Assembly: GCA_900315285.1 (NCBI GenBank)
Contig: OMYO01000006.1
Location: 1 to 64,000, forward strand
Reading direction: 5' to 3'
Length of the DNA: 64,000 bases
From: an uncultured Eubacteriales bacterium
Lineage (GTDB): Bacteria > Bacillota > Clostridia > Oscillospirales > Acutalibacteraceae
Shown in pieces: positions 26,117-35,233 of the stretch (positions are counted from its first letter, which is position 1; the number at the start of each line of letters is the position of its first letter). The notes under the pieces are model-generated. The model was not told where the DNA came from and searched no databases. It was given only the letters and a program-made list of their open reading frames with translations. The position numbers and the translations under genes are program-made.

Positions 26117-26375
26117 GAATAAAATATCATTACCTTTAAAGACACAGACGGAGACAGTAAGTTCGAAACGGAACAGCAGGAGCGAATCGGGGACGGTGCG
26201 AGCCCGAAGGCAGGTTCCACGGACTGAATATCACTCCCGAGTCGCGGGCTGAAACTTCTCAGTAGGCCTCGCCGGACCCGCCGTTATCCGGGGCGCATAT
26301 GTCAGTATGAGTTTTTCAGGTGGTACAACGAAACGTAAAGCTTCGCCCTGTGAACACAGGGCGGAGCTTTTTGGA
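26117..26375 (+). promoter_or_regulatory. T-box leader (tRNA-Ile responsive) of ileS
   Basis: The roughly 260-nt untranslated leader contains the T-box itself (AGGTGGTACAACG, 26318-26330; the usual form is AGGGTGGNACCGCG). It also has a candidate specifier ATC at 26230-26232 in GAATATCAC, matching isoleucine, and an intrinsic terminator formed by 26338-26352 with 26355-26370 followed by TTTTT. Uncharged tRNA-Ile would pair with the T-box and favour the antiterminator. Conservation of stem I is only partly traceable by eye. Confidence 0.9.
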
Positions 26376-26396
26376 TTTCTGTGAGGAGGAAGTCGC

Positions 26397-29300
26397 TTGT
26401 ATAAGAAAGTTCCAACCGACATGAACTTTGTCGCCCGAGAGGACGAGGTCTCAAAGTTCTGGAAAGAGAATAAGATCTTCCAGAAGACCGAGGAGAAAAA
26501 GGGTCCGTCCTATGTCTTCTATGACGGCCCGCCCACGGCAAATGGCAAGCCGCATATCGGCCACGTGGAGACCCGTGTCATCAAGGACATGATCCCGCGC
26601 TATCACACCATGAAAGGTGCCAACAGCCCGAGAAAGGCCGGATGGGACACCCATGGCTTGCCGGTGGAAATTGAGGTCGAGAAAAAGCTTGGTCTTGACG
26701 GCAAAGATCAAATTGAGAACTACGGTGTAGAGCCGTTTATCAAGCAGTGCAAAGAGTCCGTCTGGAAATATAAAGGCATGTGGGAGCAGTTCTCCGACTG
26801 TGTCGGTTTCTGGGCAGATATGGATCACCCGTATGTCACCTATGAGAATGACTATATTGAGTCGGAGTGGTGGGCCCTTAAGCAGATCTACGACAAGGGG
26901 CTCATGTATAAAGGCTTTAAGGTCGTTCCCTACTGCCCGCGCTGCGGAACACCGCTCTCCTCCCACGAGGTCGCTCAGGGCTATAAGACCGTAAAGGAGC
27001 GTTCCGCTGTTGTCCGCTTTAAATGCGTTGGAGAAGATGCCTACTTTCTCGCATGGACCACGACGCCCTGGACACTCCCGTCCAACGTTGCTCTCTGCGT
27101 AAACCCGGATGAGACCTATGCCAAGGTAAAGTGCATTGACGGTTATACCTATTACATGGCAGAGGCGCTGCTCGACACGGTCCTTGGACCGCTCGCCGAG
27201 GAGGGCCAGAAGGCCTATGAAGTCCTGGAGACCATGAAGGGCCAGGACCTTGAGTACCGTGAATATGAGCCGCTCTATGACTGCTCCGTTCCGGTTGTCG
27301 AGAAACAGCATAAGAAAGCCTATTTCGTCGAGGTCGACGACTATGTCACCATGACCGACGGTACCGGTATTGTCCATGAGGCACCGGCTTTCGGTGAAGA
27401 CGACGCAAGAGTCGGCCGCAAGTATGATATGCCCTTTGTCCAGATGGTCAACGAGAAGGGTGAAATGAAGCCGGAGACTCCGTTCGGCGGCATGTTTGTC
27501 AAGGATGCCGACCCAGAGGTCCTGAAGGATCTCGACAAGCGCGGCCTCCTGTTTGACGCCCCCAAGTTCGAGCACGACTACCCGTTCTGCTGGCGCTGCG
27601 ACACCCCGCTTCTCTACTATGCCCGGGAGTCCTGGTTCATCAAGATGACCGACGTCAAAGATGACCTTATCCGCAACAACAACACCATCAACTGGGTTCC
27701 GAAAAGCATCGGTGCCGGACGGTTTGGCTCCTGGCTGGAAAATGTCCAGGACTGGGGCCTGTCCCGGAACCGCTACTGGGGTACTCCGCTCAACATCTGG
27801 GAGTGCCCGGACTGCGGCGAGCGCCACTCCATCGGTTCCATTGAGGAACTGAAGTCCATGTCGGATGACTGCCCGGACGAAATCGAACTGCATCGCCCAT
27901 ACATTGACAACGTCCACATCAAGTGCCCGAAATGCGGCGGCAAGATGCAGCGTGTCCCGGAGGTCATCGACTGCTGGTTTGACTCCGGCTCCATGCCGTT
28001 TGCCCAGCACCACTATCCGTTTGAGAATCAGGACAAATTTGAGCAGCAGTTCCCGGCGGACTTCATCTCCGAGGCGGTGGATCAGACCCGCGGCTGGTTC
28101 TACTCCCTGCTCGCCATCTCCACGCTTCTGTTCAATAAGGCGCCGTTCAAGAATGTCGTCGTTCTCGGTCTCGTCCTCGACGGGGACGGCCAGAAGATGT
28201 CCAAGTCCAAGGGCAACGCCGTCGACCCCATGGAGGCCCTGCGCAAACACGGCGCCGACGCCATCCGCTGGTACTTCTACACGAACTCCGCTCCGTGGCT
28301 CCCGAACCGCTTCTATGACAAGGCCGTTGTCGAGGGTCAGCGGAAGTTCCTGAGCACCCTCTGGAATACCTATGCATTCTATGTCCTCTATGCGGACATC
28401 GACGAATTTGATGCCACAAAGTATACCATTGAGTACGACAAGCTCTCCGTCATGGACAAATGGTGTCTCTCCAAGATGAACTCCATGGTGAAGGGCGTCG
28501 ACGAGAATCTCGCGGCGTATAAGATCCCGGAGGCTGCGGCCTATCTGCAGGAATTTGTGGATGACCTCTCCAACTGGTATGTCCGCCGCTGCCGTTCCCG
28601 CTATTGGGCACAGGGCCTGTCCCAGGACAAGATCAACGCCTACATGACGCTGTATACGGCACTTGTCACAGTGGCCAAGGCCGCTGCTCCTATGATTCCG
28701 TTCATGACCGAGGAAATCTACCAGAACCTGGTTCGCTCTCTGGACAAGGATGCCCCGGAGTCCATCCATCTCTGTGACTTCCCGACGGTGAACGACGCCT
28801 GGGTCGACAAAGAGCTCGAGGACAACATGGACGAGGTGCTGAATATCGTCACCCTCGGCCGTGCCTGCAGAAACGGCGCCAACATCAAGAACCGCCAGCC
28901 CCTCGGCCGCATGATCATCAAGGCCGACCACGACCTGGACACCTATTTCACCGACATCATTCGCGATGAACTCAACATCAAGGCCGTCGAATTTGCCGAC
29001 GAGGACAGCAGTCTTCTCGACTACACCTTCAAGCCGCAGCTGAAGGTCGTTGGCCCGAAATATGGAAAACAGGTTGGAATGATCCGCCAGGCACTCGGCT
29101 CCATTGAAAACGGAATTGCCGCCAAGGAGGAGCTCGACTCCACCGGTTCTCTTAAGGTCACGCTCAAGGACGGCACCGAACTTGCCATGACGGCAGATGA
29201 ACTCCTCATTGATGCGAAGCAGCAGGAGGGTCTGTATGCCCTGTCCGACAAGGGTGTCACCGTTGCCATCGACACGACTCTCACCGAGGAACTCCTGCAG

Positions 29301-29549
29301 GAGGGCTTTGAGCGCGAGGTCATCAGCAAGATCCAGACCATGCGCAAGGACTCTGAACTGGAGATCACGGACCATATCAAGGTATACTTCGCAGGCAGCG
29401 AGAAACTCCAGAGCATCATCGAGAAGAACCCGGATGCACTGAAGACCGCCGTCCTTGCAGACGAACTGCACTTTGATACCATGGCCGGCAAGACTGCAGA
29501 CTGGAACATCAACGGCGAGAAGACCACCATTGGTATTGAGAAAGCATAA
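26397..29549 (+). CDS. ileS: Isoleucyl-tRNA synthetase
   Basis: The 1050-residue class I synthetase has the HIGH signature as PHIGHVETRV, the KMSKS loop in QKMSKSKGN, and zinc-type cysteine pairs (CPRCG, CPDCGE, CPKCGG). The opening DGPPTANGKPHIGH and AGWDTHGLPVEIEVEKKLG is that of the longer, eukaryote-like IleS2 type. This type is known for low sensitivity to mupirocin, so natural tolerance may be inferred but not shown. The start is TTG 26397, six bases after GAGGAGGA; the family N-terminus (YKKVPTDMNFVAREDEV) supports it. Expression is controlled by the T-box. Confidence 0.97.
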   Translation: MYKKVPTDMNFVAREDEVSKFWKENKIFQKTEEKKGPSYVFYDGPPTANGKPHIGHVETRVIKDMIPRYHTMKGANSPRKAGWDTHGLPVEIEVEKKLGLDGKDQIENYGVEPFIKQCKESVWKYKGMWEQFSDCVGFWADMDHPYVTYENDYIESEWWALKQIYDKGLMYKGFKVVPYCPRCGTPLSSHEVAQGYKTVKERSAVVRFKCVGEDAYFLAWTTTPWTLPSNVALCVNPDETYAKVKCIDGYTYYMAEALLDTVLGPLAEEGQKAYEVLETMKGQDLEYREYEPLYDCSVPVVEKQHKKAYFVEVDDYVTMTDGTGIVHEAPAFGEDDARVGRKYDMPFVQMVNEKGEMKPETPFGGMFVKDADPEVLKDLDKRGLLFDAPKFEHDYPFCWRCDTPLLYYARESWFIKMTDVKDDLIRNNNTINWVPKSIGAGRFGSWLENVQDWGLSRNRYWGTPLNIWECPDCGERHSIGSIEELKSMSDDCPDEIELHRPYIDNVHIKCPKCGGKMQRVPEVIDCWFDSGSMPFAQHHYPFENQDKFEQQFPADFISEAVDQTRGWFYSLLAISTLLFNKAPFKNVVVLGLVLDGDGQKMSKSKGNAVDPMEALRKHGADAIRWYFYTNSAPWLPNRFYDKAVVEGQRKFLSTLWNTYAFYVLYADIDEFDATKYTIEYDKLSVMDKWCLSKMNSMVKGVDENLAAYKIPEAAAYLQEFVDDLSNWYVRRCRSRYWAQGLSQDKINAYMTLYTALVTVAKAAAPMIPFMTEEIYQNLVRSLDKDAPESIHLCDFPTVNDAWVDKELEDNMDEVLNIVTLGRACRNGANIKNRQPLGRMIIKADHDLDTYFTDIIRDELNIKAVEFADEDSSLLDYTFKPQLKVVGPKYGKQVGMIRQALGSIENGIAAKEELDSTGSLKVTLKDGTELAMTADELLIDAKQQEGLYALSDKGVTVAIDTTLTEELLQEGFEREVISKIQTMRKDSELEITDHIKVYFAGSEKLQSIIEKNPDALKTAVLADELHFDTMAGKTADWNINGEKTTIGIEKA

Positions 29550-29577
29550 ATAAGTATCCCCCCGGGAGGCTTGTTCC

Positions 29578-29631
29578 GCCCCTTTCGCTATGCTATTTTC
29601 AATTTTAGATAGCTGGCGAAAGGGGCTTTTT
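29578..29631 (+). terminator. ileS terminator that overlaps the next gene's ribosome site
   Basis: GCCCCTTTCGC (29578-29588) pairs with GCGAAAGGGGC (29616-29626), with an inner CTAT/ATAG extension, followed by TTTTT. The right arm contains AAAGGGG, the only Shine-Dalgarno candidate for the methyltransferase ATG at 29634, so the folded hairpin would both end ileS transcription and hide that site. Confidence 0.8.
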
Positions 29632-29633
29632 CT

Positions 29634-30356
29634 ATGGACAGACTACTACAGGATATCCGGAAATACTGGGGACGGCGTGCGCCCTCTTTTTCCGACAATA
29701 TCAATCAGGAGGACCCGGACCGCTGGATGGATGTCATTGAACAGGAAATCCCTGTATCGGAGAACTGTCGGGTTCTGGACATTGGAACGGGACCCGGTTT
29801 CTTTGCGGTGGCTCTCGCAAAACGTGGGTATGATGTCACTGCTGTAGACCTCACCCCGGAGATGCTGGAACAGGCGAAAAAAAATGCCGGTCCACTGGCG
29901 GAAAAAATCCATTTTCTGCCCATGGATGCGGAACATCTGGACTTCCCGGACAATTCCTTTGACGTCCTGGTCACTCGAAATCTGACCTGGAATCTGGAAC
30001 ATCCGGACCAGGCCTATGCGGAATGGTTTCGAGTCATGCGGCCAGGCGGAACCCTGCTGAATTTTGATGCCAATTGGTACCGCTACCTCTATCAAGATGA
30101 CCATCATGCGGCAGAACATATTGAGAAGGCCAATCTTCGGGTGTATGATGATTCTGAGACAATGGAAAATATTGCAAGAAAACTCTGTCTCAGTAAGATC
30201 GACCGGCCTCTCTTTGATCTGGCCCTTCTCGACAAAATCGGCTTTTCCCGGGTGACGGCGGACAAAAACATCTGGAAAAAGGTTTGGAGTGAGGAACAGA
30301 AGCGGGAGAACCGGTTTACGCCGTGTTTTATGATCAAGGCCTGTAAAGAGGCCTGA
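29634..30356 (+). CDS. Class I SAM-dependent methyltransferase
   Basis: The 240-residue protein has the Rossmann methyltransferase motif I VLDIGTGPGFFAVALAKRGY, motif II VTAVDLTPEMLEQA, and NSFDVLVTRNLTWNLEHPD after it. The substrate is unknown. It is the first gene of a tight operon with an Opp/Nik-type ABC importer (12 bp gap to the first permease) and a ZIP transporter. This context suggests that it modifies a metal chelator or takes part in metal uptake in some other way. That is inference only; generic methyltransferases of this type act on many small molecules. Confidence 0.85.
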   Translation: MDRLLQDIRKYWGRRAPSFSDNINQEDPDRWMDVIEQEIPVSENCRVLDIGTGPGFFAVALAKRGYDVTAVDLTPEMLEQAKKNAGPLAEKIHFLPMDAEHLDFPDNSFDVLVTRNLTWNLEHPDQAYAEWFRVMRPGGTLLNFDANWYRYLYQDDHHAAEHIEKANLRVYDDSETMENIARKLCLSKIDRPLFDLALLDKIGFSRVTADKNIWKKVWSEEQKRENRFTPCFMIKACKEA

Positions 30357-30368
30357 ACCGGAGCTTCT

Positions 30369-31349
30369 ATGAAAAAAAGAACGAAGATCTTATTGGGGAA
30401 CCTGCTGTCGGATGTACTGCAGGTTCTCCTCGTTTTATTGGGAATCACACTGATTTCGTTTTTGCTCCTCTATCTCTCGCCGGGCAATCCGGCGGAGATC
30501 TGGCTCGTGGGCAAGGACGGCAATGCCGGTATGATTTCTGAGGAGACACTGCATCGCCAGGAAGAGGCAATGGGTCTGAATGGCTCCTTCCTTTCACAGT
30601 ATGGGCACTGGCTTGGTAGCGCTTTTCAGGGCGACCTCGGCGTCTCGTTCTCCAACCATCAGCCCGTGACGCAAATTCTTGCGGAGAGAATGCGTCCGAC
30701 CCTCTTACTCACCTCGATTTCTCTGCTGCTGACAATTTTGATCTCCGTACCGCTTGGCATCCTATGTGCGGTGAAGAAGGGGAAATGGGTGGATCATTTT
30801 ATGCGAGCCCTTTCATTCCTCGGAATTTCCATTCCCTCCTTTGTACTCGGTGTCCTGTTTCTCTGGCTGTTCTGCGTCAAATTGCACCTGCTTCCGGTTT
30901 TGGCCAGCAATACGGCGAGAGGGCTTATTCTCCCCATCATCATTTTGACGCTGCAGAGCTCGGCAAAAATGACGCAGCAGGTCCGATCCATCGTTCTGAG
31001 TGAAATCCAAAAGCCCTATGTGGACGGGGCACGGATGCGGGGTGTCAGTGAACAGGATATTCTATACCGCCATGTCCTCCGCAACAGTGCCGCCCCCATT
31101 CTCACTAATATCAGTATTTATGCAGGGGCGCTTCTGGGCGGTTCTGTTGTCATTGAGACGATTTTTTCCGTCAATGGCTTCGGCAGAATGGCTGTCCAGG
31201 CGGTGGGATCGCTGGATTACAATCTGGTTCTGGGCTTCGTCCTCTGGTGTGCTCTGGTCTATTTTACGGTCAATCTGTTGGCAGATCTTCTGGCTCTGCT
31301 CATTGATCCGCGAATCCGATATGAGAGAAGAGGAGGTGAGACCCGGTGA
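30369..31349 (+). CDS. ABC transporter permease (DppB/NikB type)
   Basis: The 326-residue integral membrane protein has six predicted helices. It has the N-terminal features of the family (LLLYLSPGNPAEI near 40) and the cytoplasmic EAA-type loop (MRGVSEQDILYRHVLRNSAAPIL), which contacts the ATPases. It pairs with the next gene as the heterodimeric channel of a peptide/nickel-class importer. The start overlaps nothing, but the 3' end overlaps the next gene by 4 bp. Substrate class is inferred from the binding protein in the same operon. Confidence 0.92.
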   Translation: MKKRTKILLGNLLSDVLQVLLVLLGITLISFLLLYLSPGNPAEIWLVGKDGNAGMISEETLHRQEEAMGLNGSFLSQYGHWLGSAFQGDLGVSFSNHQPVTQILAERMRPTLLLTSISLLLTILISVPLGILCAVKKGKWVDHFMRALSFLGISIPSFVLGVLFLWLFCVKLHLLPVLASNTARGLILPIIILTLQSSAKMTQQVRSIVLSEIQKPYVDGARMRGVSEQDILYRHVLRNSAAPILTNISIYAGALLGGSVVIETIFSVNGFGRMAVQAVGSLDYNLVLGFVLWCALVYFTVNLLADLLALLIDPRIRYERRGGETR

Positions 31350-32155
31350 AAAATATTTGGAAAGAACGCTCGTTTCGCATCCTCTCGATTCTAGTTCTGT
31401 TGCTTATCCTAGTTGCCCTACTGGCACCACTACTTGCCCCCCATGACCCCAATGTTCCGGATCTTCTGGCGGCAGAGCAGGGGCCGTCGGAGACCTACCC
31501 ATTGGGAACTGACACACTGGGCCGATGCATGCTCTCCCGCGTCCTGTACGGGGCAAGGGTCTCCATCTTTTCAAGTCTACTGATTACCGCCATCGTCTTT
31601 GTCGCCGGCGTATTTCTCGGCACGTTATCCGGGTATTGCGGCGGCTGGGTCGATGCCATTTTGAATAAGATAACCACAGTCGTTCAGGCCTTTCCTCGGA
31701 TGATCCTTGCCATTGCCATCGTCGGCCTGATGGGCGTTGGCATCCAAAATGCCATCCTCGCCATCTGCCTTGTGGAGTGGACGGAATATGCCCGAATGGC
31801 ACGCAGTTTCACACTATCGGAGAAGCAGAGGACCTATGTGCAGGCTGCAAAGGTCTGCGGGGAGTCCGGCCTGCATATCTTGACACGCCGGATCATTCCG
31901 AATATCCTGCCGCCGCTCATTGTGAATGCCAGTCTGGGCATCTCGGCGGTTATTGCGGAAATTGCAGGGCTCTCGTACCTCGGCATCGGTGTCAAGGAGC
32001 CCATGGCGGAGTGGGGTGCCATGATGAACGCCGGCAGAGCCTATTTGCAGACCGACGTCCGACTCATTCTGATCCCCGGTCTCGCCATTTTCATCACGTC
32101 GTCGCTGTTCAACCTGTTTGGGGAGAAACTGCGCGATTCACTGGTCAAAGAGTAA
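31346..32155 (+). CDS. ABC transporter permease (DppC/NikC type)
   Basis: The 269-residue membrane protein has the DppC/NikC pattern HDPNVPDLLAAEQGPSETYP, followed by LGTDTLGRCMLSRVLYGARV, and an EAA loop (AAKVCGESGLHILTRRIIPNI). It uses a GTG start at 31346 overlapping the preceding stop, with AGAGGAGGTGA upstream. It forms the second half of the importer channel. The binding-protein gene follows after 12 bp. Confidence 0.92.
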   Translation: MKNIWKERSFRILSILVLLLILVALLAPLLAPHDPNVPDLLAAEQGPSETYPLGTDTLGRCMLSRVLYGARVSIFSSLLITAIVFVAGVFLGTLSGYCGGWVDAILNKITTVVQAFPRMILAIAIVGLMGVGIQNAILAICLVEWTEYARMARSFTLSEKQRTYVQAAKVCGESGLHILTRRIIPNILPPLIVNASLGISAVIAEIAGLSYLGIGVKEPMAEWGAMMNAGRAYLQTDVRLILIPGLAIFITSSLFNLFGEKLRDSLVKE

Positions 32156-32167
32156 AAGGAGCTGTCT

Positions 32168-33691
32168 ATGAAAAAAAGAATCGGCAGTCTCCTGCTGTGC
32201 TTGTTGATGCTCGTCACGATTCTCTCTGGCTGTGGTGTCGGGAAAGGGTCATCTGACGACGAAGCGGTTATCGCTGACACTCAATGTCCCAACACGCTGG
32301 ATCTTGCCCAGAGCTGGGACAGCTGGTTTACGAGTCGCTGGGGAATTACAGAGACTCTTTATAAGCTGGATAATAATCTGAATCCACAGCCTTGGCTTGC
32401 TGTCAGCTGCGAGAACAAGGATCCCAACACCTGGGTCATCACACTCCGGGACAATGTCAAGTTTCAGAACGGAAAATCTCTCACAGCAGAGGCCGTACGC
32501 CGCTGTTGGCTTCGGACGGAAAAAATAAATCCCCGCTTCTCCGAGCTCATGGAAATAAAAGATATGGAGGCCAATGGGAGAACTCTCACAATCCATACCG
32601 AAAAACCAGTCCCTGCTATGAAGAACCAGCTCTCGGATCCTCTGACCGGTGTAGTGGATATCTCCTCCGGACGGAATCTTGCCACTCACCCGGTGGGAAC
32701 CGGCCCGTACATCGCCCAAGAGTATGAGCCCAATGTCCAGGCTACCGTGAAGCGCTACGATGGATACTGGCGCGGAAGGCCCTATTTCAAGAAGGTGACC
32801 ATTGATATCCTGCCAGACACCAACACAATGGTTCTTGCCCAGCAGAATGGGGAAATTGACCTCTCTATGTATGTTCCTTCTTCGAATCTGTCACTGTTTC
32901 AGGACAAGAAGAAATACATTATTGATAAGGCGGCAGGATCCCGCGCAGAGATCCTCTATTTCAACTTCATGACGACGGCGCTGCAGGAGCCTGCAATACG
33001 TAGGGCTCTTAGCATGTGTATTGATAAAAAGAACTATGCAAAAATCATCAATAAGGACGGATCTGCTCCCGCGGAGGCGCTTTACCCGGAATCGGTCTAT
33101 TATGGAAAGGTTCATGGCTATCCGTTTCAGATGAGGGCAGCTGCCCGGGAGCTGGATCGGGCTGGCATTGTGGACAGGGACGGGGATGGTATACGGGAGT
33201 GCCGGGGAAAGCCGGTGTCCCTGCGGCTCATCACCTACAATACCCGACCGGAGTTGCCCAATTTTGCCAATGAGATAGCGGCATCTGCCAAGAAGCTTGG
33301 TCTGAAGATCGGGGTGGAGGTCTATGACGATGTCTCAAAACAGGAGTCGGAGGGCGATTTTGATCTGCTTCTCATGAGCTTTACGATGACCCCCACCGGA
33401 GATCCGCAGTACTTTGCGGATATGGTATTCCGCACAGGCGGGAGCAGCAACTTTGGAAAGTACAGCAGTCATAAGGTGGATGCCCTGGTGGAGGAACTCG
33501 ACACAGAGTTCTCCCCGGAGCGTCGGAAAGAACTGACCACACAGATTCAGCGTGAGGTCCTTGCCGATGCCGCCTTTGTTGTCATCGGCCACTCAAACTT
33601 TATCTGTGTGCGGAAAGCGGATATCCAGGGATTTTTCATAAACCCCTCGGAGTATTATGTACTGGACGGGAATATCAGGAGAGGAAGATAA
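32168..33691 (+). CDS. Substrate-binding lipoprotein, SBP family 5 (nickel/metallophore-like)
   Basis: The 507-residue protein has a lipoprotein signal (hydrophobic stretch then LSGCG, lipidated Cys near residue 22). It has a family 5 binding fold: TLDLAQSWDSWFTSRWGITE near the start, ENKDPNTWVITLRDNVKFQN, and HPVGTGPYIAQEY. The WDSWFTSRWGITETLYK segment resembles NikA/CntA-type nickel-chelate binding proteins more than oligopeptide ones, which is a judgement by eye. It delivers substrate to the permeases encoded just upstream. Its stop overlaps the next start by one base. Confidence 0.88.
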   Translation: MKKRIGSLLLCLLMLVTILSGCGVGKGSSDDEAVIADTQCPNTLDLAQSWDSWFTSRWGITETLYKLDNNLNPQPWLAVSCENKDPNTWVITLRDNVKFQNGKSLTAEAVRRCWLRTEKINPRFSELMEIKDMEANGRTLTIHTEKPVPAMKNQLSDPLTGVVDISSGRNLATHPVGTGPYIAQEYEPNVQATVKRYDGYWRGRPYFKKVTIDILPDTNTMVLAQQNGEIDLSMYVPSSNLSLFQDKKKYIIDKAAGSRAEILYFNFMTTALQEPAIRRALSMCIDKKNYAKIINKDGSAPAEALYPESVYYGKVHGYPFQMRAAARELDRAGIVDRDGDGIRECRGKPVSLRLITYNTRPELPNFANEIAASAKKLGLKIGVEVYDDVSKQESEGDFDLLLMSFTMTPTGDPQYFADMVFRTGGSSNFGKYSSHKVDALVEELDTEFSPERRKELTTQIQREVLADAAFVVIGHSNFICVRKADIQGFFINPSEYYVLDGNIRRGR

Positions 33692-34476
33692 TGGAATTGC
33701 TGACTGTAAAAGATCTCTCAGTGTCCTATGGGGACAAGCGGATTGTGGATCATGTCTCATTTAATCTTCCTGACTCCCAAATTCTGGGCATTGTCGGTGA
33801 GAGCGGCTGCGGAAAGACGACCCTCCTCCGGGCGGTTATGGCAGCAGGCGGGAAGAGTGCCTCTCTGCAGGGCTCCGTCCTCTTTCAGGGCTCCGAACTT
33901 GTAGGTATTTCCGAGAAACAGATGAGGAGTCTTCGCGGCAAGGAGATTGCCATGATCCCGCAGAATGCATTTCTTGCCATGGATCCTACCCGCAAGGTGC
34001 TCTCTCTATTTCAGGAGACCATACGTGTCCACAATCACAATGCAAAAAAAGCGGAGGTAAAAGAACAGGCGGCGGAGCTTCTGAGCAGATTGCATCTGGA
34101 GGAACCGGATCGAATTCTCACCTCTTACCCCTTTGAACTCTCCGGAGGAATGTGCCAGCGCGTTATGATAGCGGTCGCCATGATCAACCGCCCAAAGCTT
34201 CTGCTGGCGGATGAGCCGACCAGTGCTCTCGACGTGACGTCACAAAAGCAGGTGCTGCAGGAATTGCATAGTTTGAACCGCGACCTCGGAGTGGCAATCC
34301 TGCTGGTCTCCCATGATCTCGGTGTCATAGCCCACATGGCAGATCGGGTCGCCGTCATGAAAAATGGTATTTTCGTAGAACAGGGAACCAGAGAGGAGGT
34401 CCTTCGGAGTCCGAAGGATCCATTTACCCAGAGGCTGATTGCGGCAGTTCCCAAGCTGCCGGAGAAGGAGGCGTGA
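33691..34476 (+). CDS. ABC transporter ATP-binding protein (DppD/NikD type)
   Basis: The 261-residue ATPase has Walker A GESGCGKTTLL, Q-loop IPQNAFLAMDP, signature LSGGMCQRV, Walker B LLLADEPTSALD and the H-loop VSHD. It is one half of the asymmetric ATPase pair powering the importer. Its start codon overlaps the binding-protein stop by one base. The C-terminal Cys cluster that oligopeptide members often have for an Fe-S cluster is not seen. Confidence 0.93.
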   Translation: MELLTVKDLSVSYGDKRIVDHVSFNLPDSQILGIVGESGCGKTTLLRAVMAAGGKSASLQGSVLFQGSELVGISEKQMRSLRGKEIAMIPQNAFLAMDPTRKVLSLFQETIRVHNHNAKKAEVKEQAAELLSRLHLEEPDRILTSYPFELSGGMCQRVMIAVAMINRPKLLLADEPTSALDVTSQKQVLQELHSLNRDLGVAILLVSHDLGVIAHMADRVAVMKNGIFVEQGTREEVLRSPKDPFTQRLIAAVPKLPEKEA

Positions 34477-34477
34477 C

Positions 34478-35233
34478 ATGGCTCTGCTGGAAGTGAAAGA
34501 TCTCACGAAGACATTCCAGAAGCAAGGGAACCGGATTACCGCAGTGGACCATGTGACCCTGGAAATGGCGGAGGGGGAGTGCCTCGGCCTGATCGGCGAA
34601 AGTGGCTGCGGGAAATCCACAACGGCTGCCCTCATTGCCCGCCTTCTCAAGGAGGATTCGGGTACGATTCGTCTCTGTGGCCGGGAACTGACTGGTACCC
34701 GCTCGCTTCGCCGGGCCGGCAGCGGCCTTCAGATGATCTTTCAAAATGCCCAGGACTCCTTTGACCCAAAAGACGATGTGCTGCATGGTGTCATGCAGGG
34801 TGCTGCCTCCTATAAGATGTATAATAAAAAGGAACTGCGGACAGAGGGTGAGAAGGCACTTCGTTATGTGGGACTTCGGGAAGAACTCTGGGTCAGAAAG
34901 TGCCGCGAGCTCTCTGGCGGGGAGGCACAGCGCGCTGCAATAGCCCGCGCCATCCTCTGTCATCCTAAACTTCTGATCTGCGACGAGGTGACGAGTGCCC
35001 TTGATGTCCTGGTCCGCGAAGAGATTCTGCAGCTTCTTCTGCGTTTGAAGAGAGAAGGGGAAATGGGAATCCTTTTTATAACCCATGACCTCCCTCTGGC
35101 TGCCCGAATCTGTGATCGTATTGCGGTCATGGAACGCGGCACTATTGTGGAGACCGGCCCGGCGGATCAGGTTCTCACGAACCCATCTGCAGCAGAGACA
35201 AAACGACTAATTGAGGCGATTCTTACTCTATGA
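34478..35233 (+). CDS. ABC transporter ATP-binding protein (DppF/NikE type)
   Basis: The 251-residue ATPase starts at ATG 34478, one base after the previous stop, with GGAGAAGGAGG just upstream; a longer open frame has no support. It has Walker A GESGCGKSTTA, the Q-loop MIFQNAQDSFDPK, signature LSGGEAQRAAIARA, Walker B LLICDEVTSALD and the H-loop ITHD. It completes the importer. The stop overlaps the ZIP gene start by ATGA. Confidence 0.93.
   Translation: MALLEVKDLTKTFQKQGNRITAVDHVTLEMAEGECLGLIGESGCGKSTTAALIARLLKEDSGTIRLCGRELTGTRSLRRAGSGLQMIFQNAQDSFDPKDDVLHGVMQGAASYKMYNKKELRTEGEKALRYVGLREELWVRKCRELSGGEAQRAAIARAILCHPKLLICDEVTSALDVLVREEILQLLLRLKREGEMGILFITHDLPLAARICDRIAVMERGTIVETGPADQVLTNPSAAETKRLIEAILTL

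Noticed and set aside
26451-29471. 1006-codon minus-strand open frame opposite ileS
   Set aside because: Antisense shadow caused by codon bias; ileS on the other strand has all class I synthetase motifs and a T-box leader.
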